Of a stretch of 64,000 nucleotides of DNA, positions 34,676 through 43,700 are shown in pieces. The stretch comes from Pyxidicoccus xibeiensis (lineage in GTDB: Bacteria > Myxococcota > Myxococcia > Myxococcales > Myxococcaceae): assembly GCF_024198175.1 (NCBI RefSeq), contig NZ_JAJVKV010000012.1:186001-250000 (forward strand), in the 5' to 3' direction. Each line of letters starts with the position of its first letter. Within the stretch, counting starts at the first letter, position 1. The notes under the pieces are model-generated. The model was not told the DNA's origin and did no database searches. It saw nothing but the letters and a program-made list of their open reading frames with translations. The position numbers and the translations under genes were made by a program.

Positions 34676-37441
34676 CTACGGATTGGCGACACCGAAGGAC
34701 GATGCGCCCACTGCCCAATCAGCCGCCAGGTTCGTATCGGTGGCGTTGATCCGGCGGACCGTGGTGGCCGTGGTCGTCAGGATTCCCGTCCAGTTGACAG
34801 ACACGTCATTGGAAGTGGGCGTCGACGTGGGCGTGCACGCCTGGCCCGTGCAATCAGCGGGCAACCACTGTCCCGCCGCCTGGATGGCCTGCAGGTTGCT
34901 CGGGAACGCGCCTGGCGGAGTCACACCGGTCCTGTAGAAGGGCACGGCATCCTGAATCGTGCCGGCCCCATCTCTCACCATGATGACGCGGCTGGAGTAC
35001 TGGATGTCGCCATTGCCTGCACCGCCGGCGCCCCGGAAGTCCCATGCAGTGTCGTAGTTGCCAGGCGTCGCGCTGGACGGGAACTGGTCCTTGGCGGTGC
35101 GCTCATCGTTCTGGGCCGTGCCATTGATGTGCACCACGATGATGTCACCCTCGGCAACACCCACGTCCGGCAGGGTCGCCAGCACCCGGATGGGCGCGAT
35201 TGCGTCCTGGTGGATGACAAGCCCGGCGGTCGTACCCGCGCTGACGACCTGCAGCTCGATCAGGTCCGCATTGCCAGCGAAGTTTGGCTGCACCTCGGTG
35301 AGCCGCAGAACGGCAGCCGTGCGGTAGCCCGTGAAGGTTCCAGTGTTCGCCGTGCCCGAGACAGGGGTTCCGGCCCTATCCGTGACACTCGTGGCAACGG
35401 TGGCGGTGTAGCTGGTTCCGGGCGTCTGGGCGCTCGTCGTCACGATGACTTGCTTGCCACTGACCTGTGCGGCCGAGGCCGTCAGCCCTTCCGTGAAGGT
35501 GAACTGTGCGGCGGCGTCGGTGATGCTTGCCGCGGAGATGAATCGGTCGAACGTCAGCACGACTTCCGTCAGGGAGCGCGCAGCCGCGGACACGAGCTTG
35601 GGCGCCGGGCAGGTCGAAACCGTGAGGTCAGAGGAGGAGAATGCCGACGGCTGTGCGCTGGCGGTGAAGCGCCACATGGCGCCATTGTTCAGCGTGAACG
35701 CGCAGCCCGGAGTGATGTCGAGCTCGGTGACCAGGGCATCGGGCACGCGGAGCCGGAAGGTGGCGGCAGGGGCCGTGATTCCATCGGTGGTGATCTGGAA
35801 GCCTGCGAATCCGGTTCCCTGTGCTCCATCCGCGGTTTCGATATCGCCGGTCAGGTAGATGAGCTCGGACTCCACGTCATTCAGGGCGGACACCAGGGTG
35901 CCCGTATCCGTGTGATCGACCTTCAGGCCAGCGGGGGTGGCCGTATTGAGGTTCTGCACCGGGAGACCGCGGGTCACCACGGAGAAGTCCGTCACCGTCG
36001 AGGCGATATCCACCCCGCTGGTGACCGTCTTGACGGTCACGTTGAAGCTGACCCGGTCACCGACGGCCACCTGGCCAGCCGCCGTGGCATCGGACACGAA
36101 CATCGCGGGGCCGGCGGCCTCTGCCTGGAGGAAGAAGCCCGACGGCTCGGTGGCCGCCTGCCCGGGCACCGCGGGCTTGAGGAAGGTGACGAAACCACCG
36201 GTGATGGGCAACGGACTCGCCAGGTTGCCAGCGGCAGCGGCGATGAATGCCTGAATCTGCGCGCTGGTCTGCGCCGGAGTCGTGGGGACGCTCGAGTTCT
36301 CGCAGGTGTTGTTCGTGGTGTTGCACGTCTGGGTCAGTGAGCAGTGCGCGTTGGTGACGCACTGGACGCAGGCCGTCTTGCCGTTGCAGACAGGCCGGTT
36401 CGGGTCGATGCCCGCGCAGTTGGCGTCCGTCACGCACACCTCGCACAGGCCGCGGCCGTTGGCGGCGGCGGTGTCGCAGAAGTCACGGGTGCCCGGCTCG
36501 TCCGCGCACTGCGTGTTCGTCGTGCAGCCGCAGAGGTTGTTGGCGTTGCACACCGGCTTGCTCTCGTCACAGCGGGCATCGCTGGTGCTGGTGCACTCGA
36601 CGCAGGCCGTCGGCTGCGTGTCCGTGCGGCACACCGGGGTCTCCGGGGCGCATGAGGTGTCGTCCGCGCAGCCCTCGCAGGCCGTGCCGGCCGCGTTGCA
36701 GGTCTGGCTGCCCTGGCAACCGACGGCGGTACCACCGGTCGTCACACACACCTTGCACTGACCGACGCCGTTGGCGGCGGTGATGTCACAGATGTTGGTC
36801 GGCGTGCTGCAGCCCTGGTCCAGCTCTGCGGCCTGCGCCGTGTCGAGGCACGCCTTGCACGCGCCCGCGCCACCGGCCTCATCGGTCTTGCAGAAGGGCG
36901 CCGCGGCCGCGCAGCCCGTGTCCTGGCCACCGGCCTGGTCCGAGTCGAGGCACGCCTTGCACACACCCGCGCCGCCCGCCTCATCGGTCTTGCAGAAGGG
37001 CGTCGCAGCCGAGCAGCCCGTGTCTTCGCCACCGGCCTGGTCCGAGTCGAGGCACGCCTTGCACGTGTTGGTCGTGGTGTCGCAGACGGGGTTCGCAGCG
37101 GTGCAGCCCTGGTCCTGGGCGCCGCCCGTGGCGGTATCCGTGCACGTCACGCCCGCGTCCGTACCGGCATCCGTGCCCGCGTCCGTACCGGCATCGGTGC
37201 CAGCGTCCGTACCCGCGTCCGTCCCGGCATCCGTGCCCGCATCTTCCGGAGGAGGAGGCGGCGGCGTGGTGAGGTCGCGCTGCTCGCACGTACCGTCGTT
37301 GCAGGTCCACTCCTTGCCCTCTGCGGGCTGACCATTGTCATTGCGACAGTCGAACGAATCGACGCACTCGTCTCCACAGCCCGAGCCCATCGTGACCAGC
37401 ACGGCGGTCAAGAGAGCCGGAAGCCAATTCCGTCTGAGCAT
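34676..37441 (-). CDS. Cys-rich repeat surface lipoprotein
   Basis: A 921-residue lipoprotein with signal ending MGSGC (Cys22). After a Pro run, residues 67-98 are eight DAGT units. Residues about 100-385 contain some 40 cysteines in repeats; two are near-identical 34-residue units CKACLDSDQAGG...TGC...PFCKTDEAGGAG. The rest includes an OB-like region (about 390-600), a SbsA/Big_5-like Ig domain (about 600-690, LTEVVLTFDRFISAASI) and a lamin-tail-like domain (LRLTEVQPNFAGNADLIELQ). The Cys-rich part recalls myxobacterial cell-surface adhesion or exchange proteins. It has no C-terminal sorting motif that I can see. It is followed by an intrinsic terminator. Confidence 0.85.
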   Translation of the reverse strand: MLRRNWLPALLTAVLVTMGSGCGDECVDSFDCRNDNGQPAEGKEWTCNDGTCEQRDLTTPPPPPPEDAGTDAGTDAGTDAGTDAGTDAGTDAGTDAGVTCTDTATGGAQDQGCTAANPVCDTTTNTCKACLDSDQAGGEDTGCSAATPFCKTDEAGGAGVCKACLDSDQAGGQDTGCAAAAPFCKTDEAGGAGACKACLDTAQAAELDQGCSTPTNICDITAANGVGQCKVCVTTGGTAVGCQGSQTCNAAGTACEGCADDTSCAPETPVCRTDTQPTACVECTSTSDARCDESKPVCNANNLCGCTTNTQCADEPGTRDFCDTAAANGRGLCEVCVTDANCAGIDPNRPVCNGKTACVQCVTNAHCSLTQTCNTTNNTCENSSVPTTPAQTSAQIQAFIAAAAGNLASPLPITGGFVTFLKPAVPGQAATEPSGFFLQAEAAGPAMFVSDATAAGQVAVGDRVSFNVTVKTVTSGVDIASTVTDFSVVTRGLPVQNLNTATPAGLKVDHTDTGTLVSALNDVESELIYLTGDIETADGAQGTGFAGFQITTDGITAPAATFRLRVPDALVTELDITPGCAFTLNNGAMWRFTASAQPSAFSSSDLTVSTCPAPKLVSAAARSLTEVVLTFDRFISAASITDAAAQFTFTEGLTASAAQVSGKQVIVTTSAQTPGTSYTATVATSVTDRAGTPVSGTANTGTFTGYRTAAVLRLTEVQPNFAGNADLIELQVVSAGTTAGLVIHQDAIAPIRVLATLPDVGVAEGDIIVVHINGTAQNDERTAKDQFPSSATPGNYDTAWDFRGAGGAGNGDIQYSSRVIMVRDGAGTIQDAVPFYRTGVTPPGAFPSNLQAIQAAGQWLPADCTGQACTPTSTPTSNDVSVNWTGILTTTATTVRRINATDTNLAADWAVGASSFGVANP
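36930..37061 (-). repeat. 102-bp direct repeat in Cys-rich region
   Basis: The segment GGCCTGGTCCGAGTCGAGGC recurs at a spacing of 102 bp (near 36932 and 37034), matching a 34-residue protein repeat. Flanking sequence is also highly similar, so this is a recent internal duplication. Confidence 0.8.
37148..37243 (-). repeat. 12-bp repeats coding for DAGT units
   Basis: Eight consecutive 12-bp units encode DAGT (the last is DAGV). Codons vary (GTACCGGCATCC, GTGCCCGCGTCC on the plus strand), so the protein pattern rather than the DNA is conserved. Confidence 0.9.
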
Positions 37442-37564
37442 GCAGTCCCCTCCAAGGGATTCAGCAGGTAGTGGCCTCCCTTACACCTGAACTTGGAGAG
37501 GGTCCATTGGGCTGCCCCGGGGATACGGGCATTTGACACGGGGCTGGCTTGAAATGTCAGGTGT

Positions 37565-38983
37565 TCAAGGAGTCGCGCGCGGAGCCCGCTTCGGCGGGCC
37601 CGCGTACAGGTCGATGACCTCCGAGATGGCGCCCTGACACACCGCGCAGAACGGCACGCGGTCCCGGGTGAACATCACGCAGTCGAGCTGGGGCCGGTAG
37701 TACCCCCGGGGCTCGTACATGGCCCCCTCGAAGGCGCCCACCCGACCCGAGTACTTCTGCGTGGATAGGAACTTCTCCTCCCAGTCCCGCTGGGACAGGA
37801 AGAGGGCATCCATGTCCGACTCCGGCTTGCGCTGGGCGCGGACCTGCCGGCGGCGATGCTGCACGTCCGTGGCGTGTTTCTCGTACCCGGCCTTGTCCCA
37901 GGGCGTGGGAAGCGGAGTCGCCTGTGACACCAGGTGCTTCCACTTGAGCTGCTCGGGAGCGTGGAGCGCGGTGACGTTCTTCTCCCACGGCTCGAGCCGG
38001 TCCGCGGCGGGGACGTAGACGGACTCGGAGGTGTAGTACTCGTCGGCGAGGCCCGCGAAGTGGTGGCCGAACTCGTGGACGAAGACATACGGCGCCCACA
38101 GGCTGTCGGCGGCCACGGTGCCGTAGAGGCCGAAGATGCCCCCGCCGCCGTACGTGTTGCCATTGGCCAGGATTTCCACGAACTCGTAGGGCGCGAAGGC
38201 GGCCGTCTCGCGGAAGGCCTTGTTGTCGAAGGTGAGGACATAGCGCTCGCTGCCGAAGGCGTCATAGGTGGTGCCCACGGGCGAGCGCCGGTGGACGCCC
38301 GTGGAGGGGCGGGAGATGCCGGACTGCGCGGCGGCGGGCACCAGGCCCCACACGTTGAAGTCCGCCTTGCGCTCCTTGAAGGGCGAGAAGGTGAAGAGGA
38401 TGTCCACCATGCGGCGGGCGTCCTTCTCGAACTTGGGGCGCTCGGCCTCGGTGTAACCGTCGCCGAGGATGAGCAGGTCCACCTTCTGCTCCGGCGGTCC
38501 GCTCTCCAGCAGCTTCAGCAGCGGGCCGGGTGAAGGGGGCGAGGACGGGTCCACGAACATCCCCTTCGGGTCCACCACCAGCGACCAGACCTCGCGGAAG
38601 GCGTTCTGCGCATCCCGCTTCTTGAGGAGCACCTGGACGGGGCGCTCCGGGGCGGGGAAGCGCAGCGACTCGTGGAAGGTGCGGTGCATGCTCCGCGCCT
38701 CGGTGGTGATTTCCCACTCGCCGTAGATGGAGGCGAAGCCGCGCGAGAACAGGAGCCGGTTCGACGTCCTGTCCCGCACCTCGAAGAGGTACTTGCCGAG
38801 GTTCGTCTCGTCGATGGCTCGCTCGGGATGGCCGGGCCAGGGCAGCGGCTCGAGGACCACCTTGTCGATGCTGAAGCGCTCCTCGGTGGCATTGCCGGTG
38901 TGAAAGTAGTCGACCCGGAAGGTGCGGGGAGCCGCGGCGGAGGCGCTCGTGGCCAGCAACAGGACGAGGAGGGCACGCATCAT
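37565..38983 (-). CDS. M64-family (IgA peptidase-like) metallopeptidase
   Basis: A 472-residue secreted protein with signal ending SASAA. Residues about 20-140 form an M64 N-terminal beta domain. The M64 catalytic core (about 165-455) has VDLLILGDGYTEAE and the zinc site HEFGHHFAGLADEYY (His303, Glu304, His307, with Asp314 as the likely third ligand). A C-terminal CxxC (FCAVCQG) may stabilise the end. M64 enzymes include the Clostridium ramosum IgA peptidase; here a broad extracellular protease is more likely. It lies among minus-strand surface protein genes. Confidence 0.9.
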   Translation of the reverse strand: MMRALLVLLLATSASAAAPRTFRVDYFHTGNATEERFSIDKVVLEPLPWPGHPERAIDETNLGKYLFEVRDRTSNRLLFSRGFASIYGEWEITTEARSMHRTFHESLRFPAPERPVQVLLKKRDAQNAFREVWSLVVDPKGMFVDPSSPPSPGPLLKLLESGPPEQKVDLLILGDGYTEAERPKFEKDARRMVDILFTFSPFKERKADFNVWGLVPAAAQSGISRPSTGVHRRSPVGTTYDAFGSERYVLTFDNKAFRETAAFAPYEFVEILANGNTYGGGGIFGLYGTVAADSLWAPYVFVHEFGHHFAGLADEYYTSESVYVPAADRLEPWEKNVTALHAPEQLKWKHLVSQATPLPTPWDKAGYEKHATDVQHRRRQVRAQRKPESDMDALFLSQRDWEEKFLSTQKYSGRVGAFEGAMYEPRGYYRPQLDCVMFTRDRVPFCAVCQGAISEVIDLYAGPPKRAPRATP

Positions 38984-39035
38984 GGGCGCACTCTACGCGC
39001 CCTTCCGGGGATGCGGTGCCCTTCGAATGCGGCCG

Positions 39036-40514
39036 TCAGAAGGAGCCGGACAGCGTGGCCGAGGCGCCCTCACCATCGGTGGAGAGCCCCACCGAGACAG
39101 GAGGCGGAGCGGACGGGGACAGCAGGAAGAGCACCGCGCCCGTGGCCACCGCGGCGCCGCCACCGACGAGCAGCCCGTTGAGGACGTTGCTCTTCTTCGC
39201 CAGGGAGTCGCGCAGCACCAGGGCCTCCCTGTCGGTGGACAGGATGCGGCCATTGTCGAGCCGCTTCTCCAGCGCATTCACGTCCTTCTGGGCCATGAGC
39301 CGCACCACGCCCGCGCCGCCGAGCGCCGCCACGCCCGCGCCGAGCGCCACATAGGACGCTACCCGCAGCCCTGAGGCCGAACGGGACGACGAGAGCTGAT
39401 TGCTCGCGTTGACGTCTGTTCCACCCCGCTGCGCACTGCCCGGCTGCTCCCAGGGGGCCTTGCCATTGGCATTCATCACGACGAGGTTGGAGGGGGAGCG
39501 GCCCGTGGTCACGAAGTCCACGAGGGCGGGGAGGGCTTCCGACGGAGCATCCATTCCCTGCGTCTTGAAGCCTCCCTCGCGCAGCTTCTGGCCCCCCTCG
39601 ACGTTGAGCACGGTGGCGGCGAACCACTTCGGGCCGCTGCTCGTGCGCTCCAGCCGGACGACGATGACCTCCTCCACGCCGAGCGTGCCACCCAGCCGGA
39701 CGGCATGACTGAGGGTCCGCTCGTCATTTCCATCCGTGGAGGTGATGCAGGGGAAGGGATTGGCGGACACGGAGCTCTCATAAGCCACGTCGATGAGCAG
39801 GGGCGTGTCGGCGCCCTGCACCTGGACCTGACGGGGGAAGCTGGTGGCGGTGCCCTTCACCAGGGTGAGGTCGTAGGTGCCTGCAATCACGTCGAGCGTC
39901 AGCGGCGTCTGTCCAACCTTGAGCCCGTCGAGGTACACGTCCGCCGCGGGCAGCGTGGACTTCACGGACAGCTTCACCCTGGGCGTCCGGGCCAGGTCTC
40001 GCTTCAGCTTGTCGAAGGACTGCCGCAGGGACGGGGCGAACTGGTCCGGGTCGAGCGTGTACTCCGGCTGGAGCCGCAACACGCTGCGGAACGCGGCGTC
40101 GCTCTCCTTCACCTTGCCCAGGGTGCGGTAGTTCAGGCCGTGGAGGAGCTGGGCGTCCACGAAGAGCTTCCAGCGCATGTCTCCCACGGGCAGGCGGGTG
40201 ATCTGCTGGAGCGCTTCGTCGACGGCCTGGGCCGCCCTGGCGTTGCGGCCTTCGTAGAACTGGTCCTGGGCGGCCTCGAGCTGGCGCTGGAGGTCCTCGT
40301 AGCTCTTGTTGGCCTGGGGGAAGAGCCGCTCACCGAACTCGGCGGCGCTCAGCGTCTCCTGCTCGGGGCGCGACGCGAGCGCATCCAGGAACGCCTTGGC
40401 CTGACTGCCCAGCTCCGCGTCCTTGCAGTCGCCGTCGGCTATCACCATGCGGCGAGGTGCCGCATACGTCGTCGCCGAAATCAGACACGCTAGAATGGCA
40501 AATGTGATTCTCAT
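39036..40514 (-). CDS. PEGA-domain membrane protein
   Basis: A 492-residue protein with signal TTYA (start ATG 40514). Residues about 55-150 are helical with a TPR-like pattern (YEDLQRQLEAAQDQFYEGRNA, LLHGLNYRTLGKVKESDAAF). A PEGA domain follows (about 180-240, PAADVYLDGLKVGQTPLTLDV), a module common on the periplasmic side of kinases and S-layer proteins. Near the C-terminus two hydrophobic stretches (ASYVALGAGVAALGGAGVV and LLVGGGAAVATGAVLFLL) look like membrane helices. Such multi-domain proteins are frequent and uncharacterised in myxobacteria. Confidence 0.82.
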   Translation of the reverse strand: MRITFAILACLISATTYAAPRRMVIADGDCKDAELGSQAKAFLDALASRPEQETLSAAEFGERLFPQANKSYEDLQRQLEAAQDQFYEGRNARAAQAVDEALQQITRLPVGDMRWKLFVDAQLLHGLNYRTLGKVKESDAAFRSVLRLQPEYTLDPDQFAPSLRQSFDKLKRDLARTPRVKLSVKSTLPAADVYLDGLKVGQTPLTLDVIAGTYDLTLVKGTATSFPRQVQVQGADTPLLIDVAYESSVSANPFPCITSTDGNDERTLSHAVRLGGTLGVEEVIVVRLERTSSGPKWFAATVLNVEGGQKLREGGFKTQGMDAPSEALPALVDFVTTGRSPSNLVVMNANGKAPWEQPGSAQRGGTDVNASNQLSSSRSASGLRVASYVALGAGVAALGGAGVVRLMAQKDVNALEKRLDNGRILSTDREALVLRDSLAKKSNVLNGLLVGGGAAVATGAVLFLLSPSAPPPVSVGLSTDGEGASATLSGSF

Positions 40515-40956
40515 CTCTGCGAGTCCTTGAGCAGGGATTGGCGAGCGCCCGATGCAGGTGGCCGCGAGAGGGGTCTTGGGGGAGTTCATGATGCGGACCG
40601 GGTGCAGGCCGTGTTCCGTCAGCCATCCGACAGCCGAGCGCACATACCAAGTCCACCCACCTTCCTCCAGACCCGCCGCCCCAATCCAGAACCCCAGTTC
40701 TTTCAGCCCCTTGGCACATCCCACCTGGCGTCGGCCCCGGCTGGAACCCATCCCCACCGCCTCCCGCGGCAGGCCCCACCCGTCCACGGCCTGGACGCAC
40801 CGTCCCGCTGGAGGACCCGAGCCCCACCTTTATATGTCCGCCCGGCTGCCTGCCCCTCAGGGGGCCTTGCGATGGCCGGGTGCGTCGCAGCGTGCCATCC
40901 CCATCTTCGCGAGGGGGTAGGGGGCCACGGGGTTGCCCCGGCAAGGAGACAGCGGA
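40515..40956. other. Divergent intergenic region, no gene seen
   Basis: This 442-bp region separates the PEGA-domain gene (-) and the dehydrogenase gene (+). TTTATATG near 40830 is an AT-rich patch in a GC-rich context and may be part of a promoter, but no paired -35 is clear. The GGAGACAGC ribosome site for the dehydrogenase is at its right end. Confidence 0.5.
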
Positions 40957-41961
40957 ATGAAGCGGGGATGGAAGGACCGGATCATCGTCATCACCGGAGC
41001 GTCGAGCGGCATCGGCCGGGCCACCGCGCTCGCGCTGGCGAAGAAGGGCGCCCATGTGGTGCTCGCCGCCCGCCGTGAGGACCCTCTCGATGACCTGGCT
41101 CGCGAGTGCGAGGCCCGGGGCGTGCGCGCCCTCGTCGTCCCCACCGACGTCTCGGACTCCAAGGCCGTGCACCACCTCGCCGACGAGGCCCTCGCCGCGT
41201 TCGGCCACTTCGACGCGTGGATCAACAACGCCGGCGTCTACCTCATGGGCAGCCTCGAGCAGACCCCCGACGATGCCTTTCGCCACCTCATGGAGACCAA
41301 CTTCTTCGGCACCGTCACTGGCACCCGCGTCGCCGTGACGCAGTTCCGCCACCAGGGCTACGGCACCCTCGTCAACGTCTCCTCCACCTTCGGCGCCGTC
41401 GCCGCGCCGTACGTCAGCGCCTACGTCGCCTCCAAGCACGCCGTGCGCGGCTTCTCCGCCTCCGTCCGCCAGGAGATGCTCAACACCGGCATCGACGTGT
41501 GCACCGTGCTGCCCGCCGCCATCGACACGCCGCTGTGGCAGCACACCGCCAACTACACCGGCTGGCGCATCCGCCCCGTGGAGCCCGTCTACACCCCGGA
41601 GCGCGTGGCCCGGGCCATCCTCCGCGTCCTGCGCAAGCCCAGGCACGAGGTGCTCGTCGGCCCCGCCGCCCGGGGCTTCGCCGCCATGCACGGCCTCATG
41701 CCCGCCACCTTCGAGCGGACCATGCGCGGCGTCACCAGCTCCCAGCACTTCGAGAAGGTGCGCCAGGGCCATACCTCCGGTAGCCTCTTCCGCCCCATGG
41801 CCGAGGGCACCGGCACCTCCGGTGGCTACCACTCGGCCGGCAAGCAGTGGCTCCGCCGGCTGCTGTTCGCTGGGGGACTCGTCGCGGCGGCCTCATCCTT
41901 CCGCAAGGGAGGGGCCGGACGAAGACTCGGAGTGCGCGTCGCCCACGCGCTCGCGAGCTGA
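40957..41961 (+). CDS. Short-chain dehydrogenase/reductase with C-terminal extension
   Basis: A 334-residue classical SDR. The cofactor motif is TGASSGIG, followed by NNAG, the catalytic Ser in NVSSTFG and the Tyr/Lys pair in SAYVASKHA. Residues 240-334 extend beyond the usual 250 and contain a hydrophobic segment (LLFAGGLVAAASSF), possibly a membrane anchor. Substrate cannot be predicted. The ATG at 40957 has AAGGAGAC upstream and is preferred to an earlier start at 40933. Confidence 0.9.
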   Translation: MKRGWKDRIIVITGASSGIGRATALALAKKGAHVVLAARREDPLDDLARECEARGVRALVVPTDVSDSKAVHHLADEALAAFGHFDAWINNAGVYLMGSLEQTPDDAFRHLMETNFFGTVTGTRVAVTQFRHQGYGTLVNVSSTFGAVAAPYVSAYVASKHAVRGFSASVRQEMLNTGIDVCTVLPAAIDTPLWQHTANYTGWRIRPVEPVYTPERVARAILRVLRKPRHEVLVGPAARGFAAMHGLMPATFERTMRGVTSSQHFEKVRQGHTSGSLFRPMAEGTGTSGGYHSAGKQWLRRLLFAGGLVAAASSFRKGGAGRRLGVRVAHALAS

Positions 41962-42047
41962 AAAAGGGTCATCTTTGCGTCACGACGCGCTCCGGGTTGC
42001 GGCGCCGTGACCGGGCCATGACACAGCCTGGGGAAAGTCCACCCGCC

Positions 42048-43055
42048 ATGACCAACATCGCCGTCCTCGTCAACCTGCGCGCCCGCCGAGGCTCTGAAGG
42101 AGTGGGAGGCCTCGTGGAGCGCTTCCTGCCTCGCGCCCGTGTGGCCCTCACCCGCTCGCTCGAGGAGGCCCGTGCCTGGATTTCCGACACGCTCCGGCCC
42201 AACCCGCCCTCCCTGCTGCTCGCCGGAGGAGGGGACGGAACGATTACCGGGCTCCTCAACGAGCTGCGCACGGCCGGAGTCGCGCTGCCCGCCATCGGCG
42301 TGCTGCCGCTGGGGACCGGCAATGCCTGGGCCCGCGTCACGGGGGCACCCCGGCCCGCGCTCGCGCTGAAGCAGATCTCCGCCATGGGCGAGCGCCTGCC
42401 GCCCCTGCGGCCCTTCTCCCTGGTGCGCGTGGAGGGAAAGGTGGCGCCCTTCGCCGGCACGGGCTGGGACGCGGAGATGATTCAGGACTTCAAGAACCAG
42501 CTCGCCAGCGCCGGTCCACTGGCCGGCACCCAGGCCGGCCTGCGCGGCTACCTCGGGGCCATGTTCACCCGGACGGTGCCCCGCCACGTGTTCGGCGAGG
42601 GCAATCCCAACGTGTCCGTCTACAACCTGGGTGACACCGCGCTCACCGTGGACTCGCGGGGCGCGGTGCAGCCGGTGACTCACGGGGACAAGGGCGCGCT
42701 GCTGTATCAGGGGCCCGCGGGCGTGGCCGGCGCGGCCACCACGCCCGAGTGGGGCTTCGGCTTCAAGGCCTTCCCCTTCGCCCAGGCGGTGCCGCACCGG
42801 CTGTCCGTGCGCGTGTATGGCGCCACGGTGCTGGAGGCCACGCGCAACATGTTCAAGCTGTGGCGCGGAGAGCACCCGATGCCGCGCATGCACGACTGGT
42901 TCGTCCAGCGCCTGCGCATGGACTTCGACCGCGAGGTGCCGTTCCAGATGGGCGGGGACGTCATCGGCATGCGCCGCTCGCTGGAGTTCGACCTGGCCGA
43001 GGAGAGCGTCCAGCTCGTCGACTGGCGCCAGCTCTCGCGCATGGTTCGCGTGTAG
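42048..43055 (+). CDS. Diacylglycerol-kinase-family protein
   Basis: A 335-residue protein of the DAGK/YegS-like lipid kinase family. It opens with NIAVLVNLRARRG, followed by the nucleotide motif LLAGGGDGTITGLLNEL and the LPLGTGNAWAR loop. The C-terminal beta-sandwich is recognisable by VLEATRNMFKLWRGEHPMP and MGGDVIGMRRSLEF. Such enzymes phosphorylate diacylglycerol, sphingoid or other lipids at the membrane. The start at 42048 has GGGGAAAG 10 nt upstream; ATG 42018 is possible. It lies 31 bp before a phosphatase gene, so the pair may be co-transcribed. Confidence 0.85.
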   Translation: MTNIAVLVNLRARRGSEGVGGLVERFLPRARVALTRSLEEARAWISDTLRPNPPSLLLAGGGDGTITGLLNELRTAGVALPAIGVLPLGTGNAWARVTGAPRPALALKQISAMGERLPPLRPFSLVRVEGKVAPFAGTGWDAEMIQDFKNQLASAGPLAGTQAGLRGYLGAMFTRTVPRHVFGEGNPNVSVYNLGDTALTVDSRGAVQPVTHGDKGALLYQGPAGVAGAATTPEWGFGFKAFPFAQAVPHRLSVRVYGATVLEATRNMFKLWRGEHPMPRMHDWFVQRLRMDFDREVPFQMGGDVIGMRRSLEFDLAEESVQLVDWRQLSRMVRV

Positions 43056-43086
43056 CGGCGGGCGCGGGGCGGTAGGCTCTGAGCGC

Positions 43087-43608
43087 ATGGGCTCCGAGCC
43101 GGACACGCTCCCCGTCATCGAAATCCTCCCGCGGGGGCAGGCCGTGAAGCGGCTGATGTCCCGCACCCCGGGCAAGGAAGTGGGGTGCCTCGTGTCCATC
43201 GGCGACCCGGGCCAGCGTCACCCCGTGGGCTTCCTGCGCGCGGAGCACCGCCTGCGGCTGCTGTTCCATGACGTGACGGAGGACTCGGAGTCGTACTCCG
43301 CGCCCACGGCCGAGGACGTCGCGAGAATCATCCAGTTCGCCCGGGGGCACCTGGGCACCACGCGCAAGGTGCTCGTGCACTGTGAGGCGGGCATCAGCCG
43401 CTCCACCGCGTCCGCCACCATCCTCTACGCGGTGTGGCTGGGCCCGGGCCGCGAGGCGGAGGCCGTGGAGCGGGTGTTCCAGGCCGTGCCCGAGGCCCGG
43501 CCGAATGCCACCCTCATCCGACTGGCGGACGCGCAACTGGAGCGGGGTGGGGCGCTCATCGACGCGGTGGCGCGGCGGCTCGCGGCGGCGGAGTCGCTGC
43601 GTCCCTGA
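43087..43608 (+). CDS. Dual-specificity/tyrosine-type protein phosphatase
   Basis: A 173-residue protein with the Cys-based phosphatase signature VHCEAGISRST (Cys and Arg of HCX5R present) and an upstream Asp in LLFHDVTEDSE as candidate general acid. Similar bacterial proteins remove phosphate from Tyr, Ser/Thr or small molecules. It follows the lipid-kinase-like gene closely, so lipid-phosphate substrates are also possible. It ends before the Nudix regulator's promoter. Confidence 0.85.
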   Translation: MGSEPDTLPVIEILPRGQAVKRLMSRTPGKEVGCLVSIGDPGQRHPVGFLRAEHRLRLLFHDVTEDSESYSAPTAEDVARIIQFARGHLGTTRKVLVHCEAGISRSTASATILYAVWLGPGREAEAVERVFQAVPEARPNATLIRLADAQLERGGALIDAVARRLAAAESLRP

Positions 43609-43633
43609 GCCTTCACGGGCCGGTGGCCCCGGC

Positions 43634-43671
43634 TTGACCCGGGTGTGCGACGGACACTATGCCGGGTGTCC
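43634..43671 (+). promoter_or_regulatory. Promoter and operator of the Nudix regulator gene
   Basis: -35 TTGACC (43634-43639), 18-nt spacer, -10 TATGCC (43658-43663). An inverted repeat GGACAC (43652-43657) and GTGTCC (43666-43671) covers the -10 box, and a GTGTG half-site lies upstream. The layout is nearly the same as at 44462-44496. The putative transcript starts just before GTG 43701, which decides the start of the Nudix gene: an ATG at 43659 is inside the -10 element. Confidence 0.75.
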
Positions 43672-43700
43672 ACCGCAGCGCGAAGCGAACGGATGGAGCC

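Noticed and set aside
43659..43700. ATG at 43659 as start of the Nudix gene
   Set aside because: It lies inside the -10 element of the promoter shared with the operon; GTG 43701 has a good ribosome site and gives the usual N-terminus of the family.
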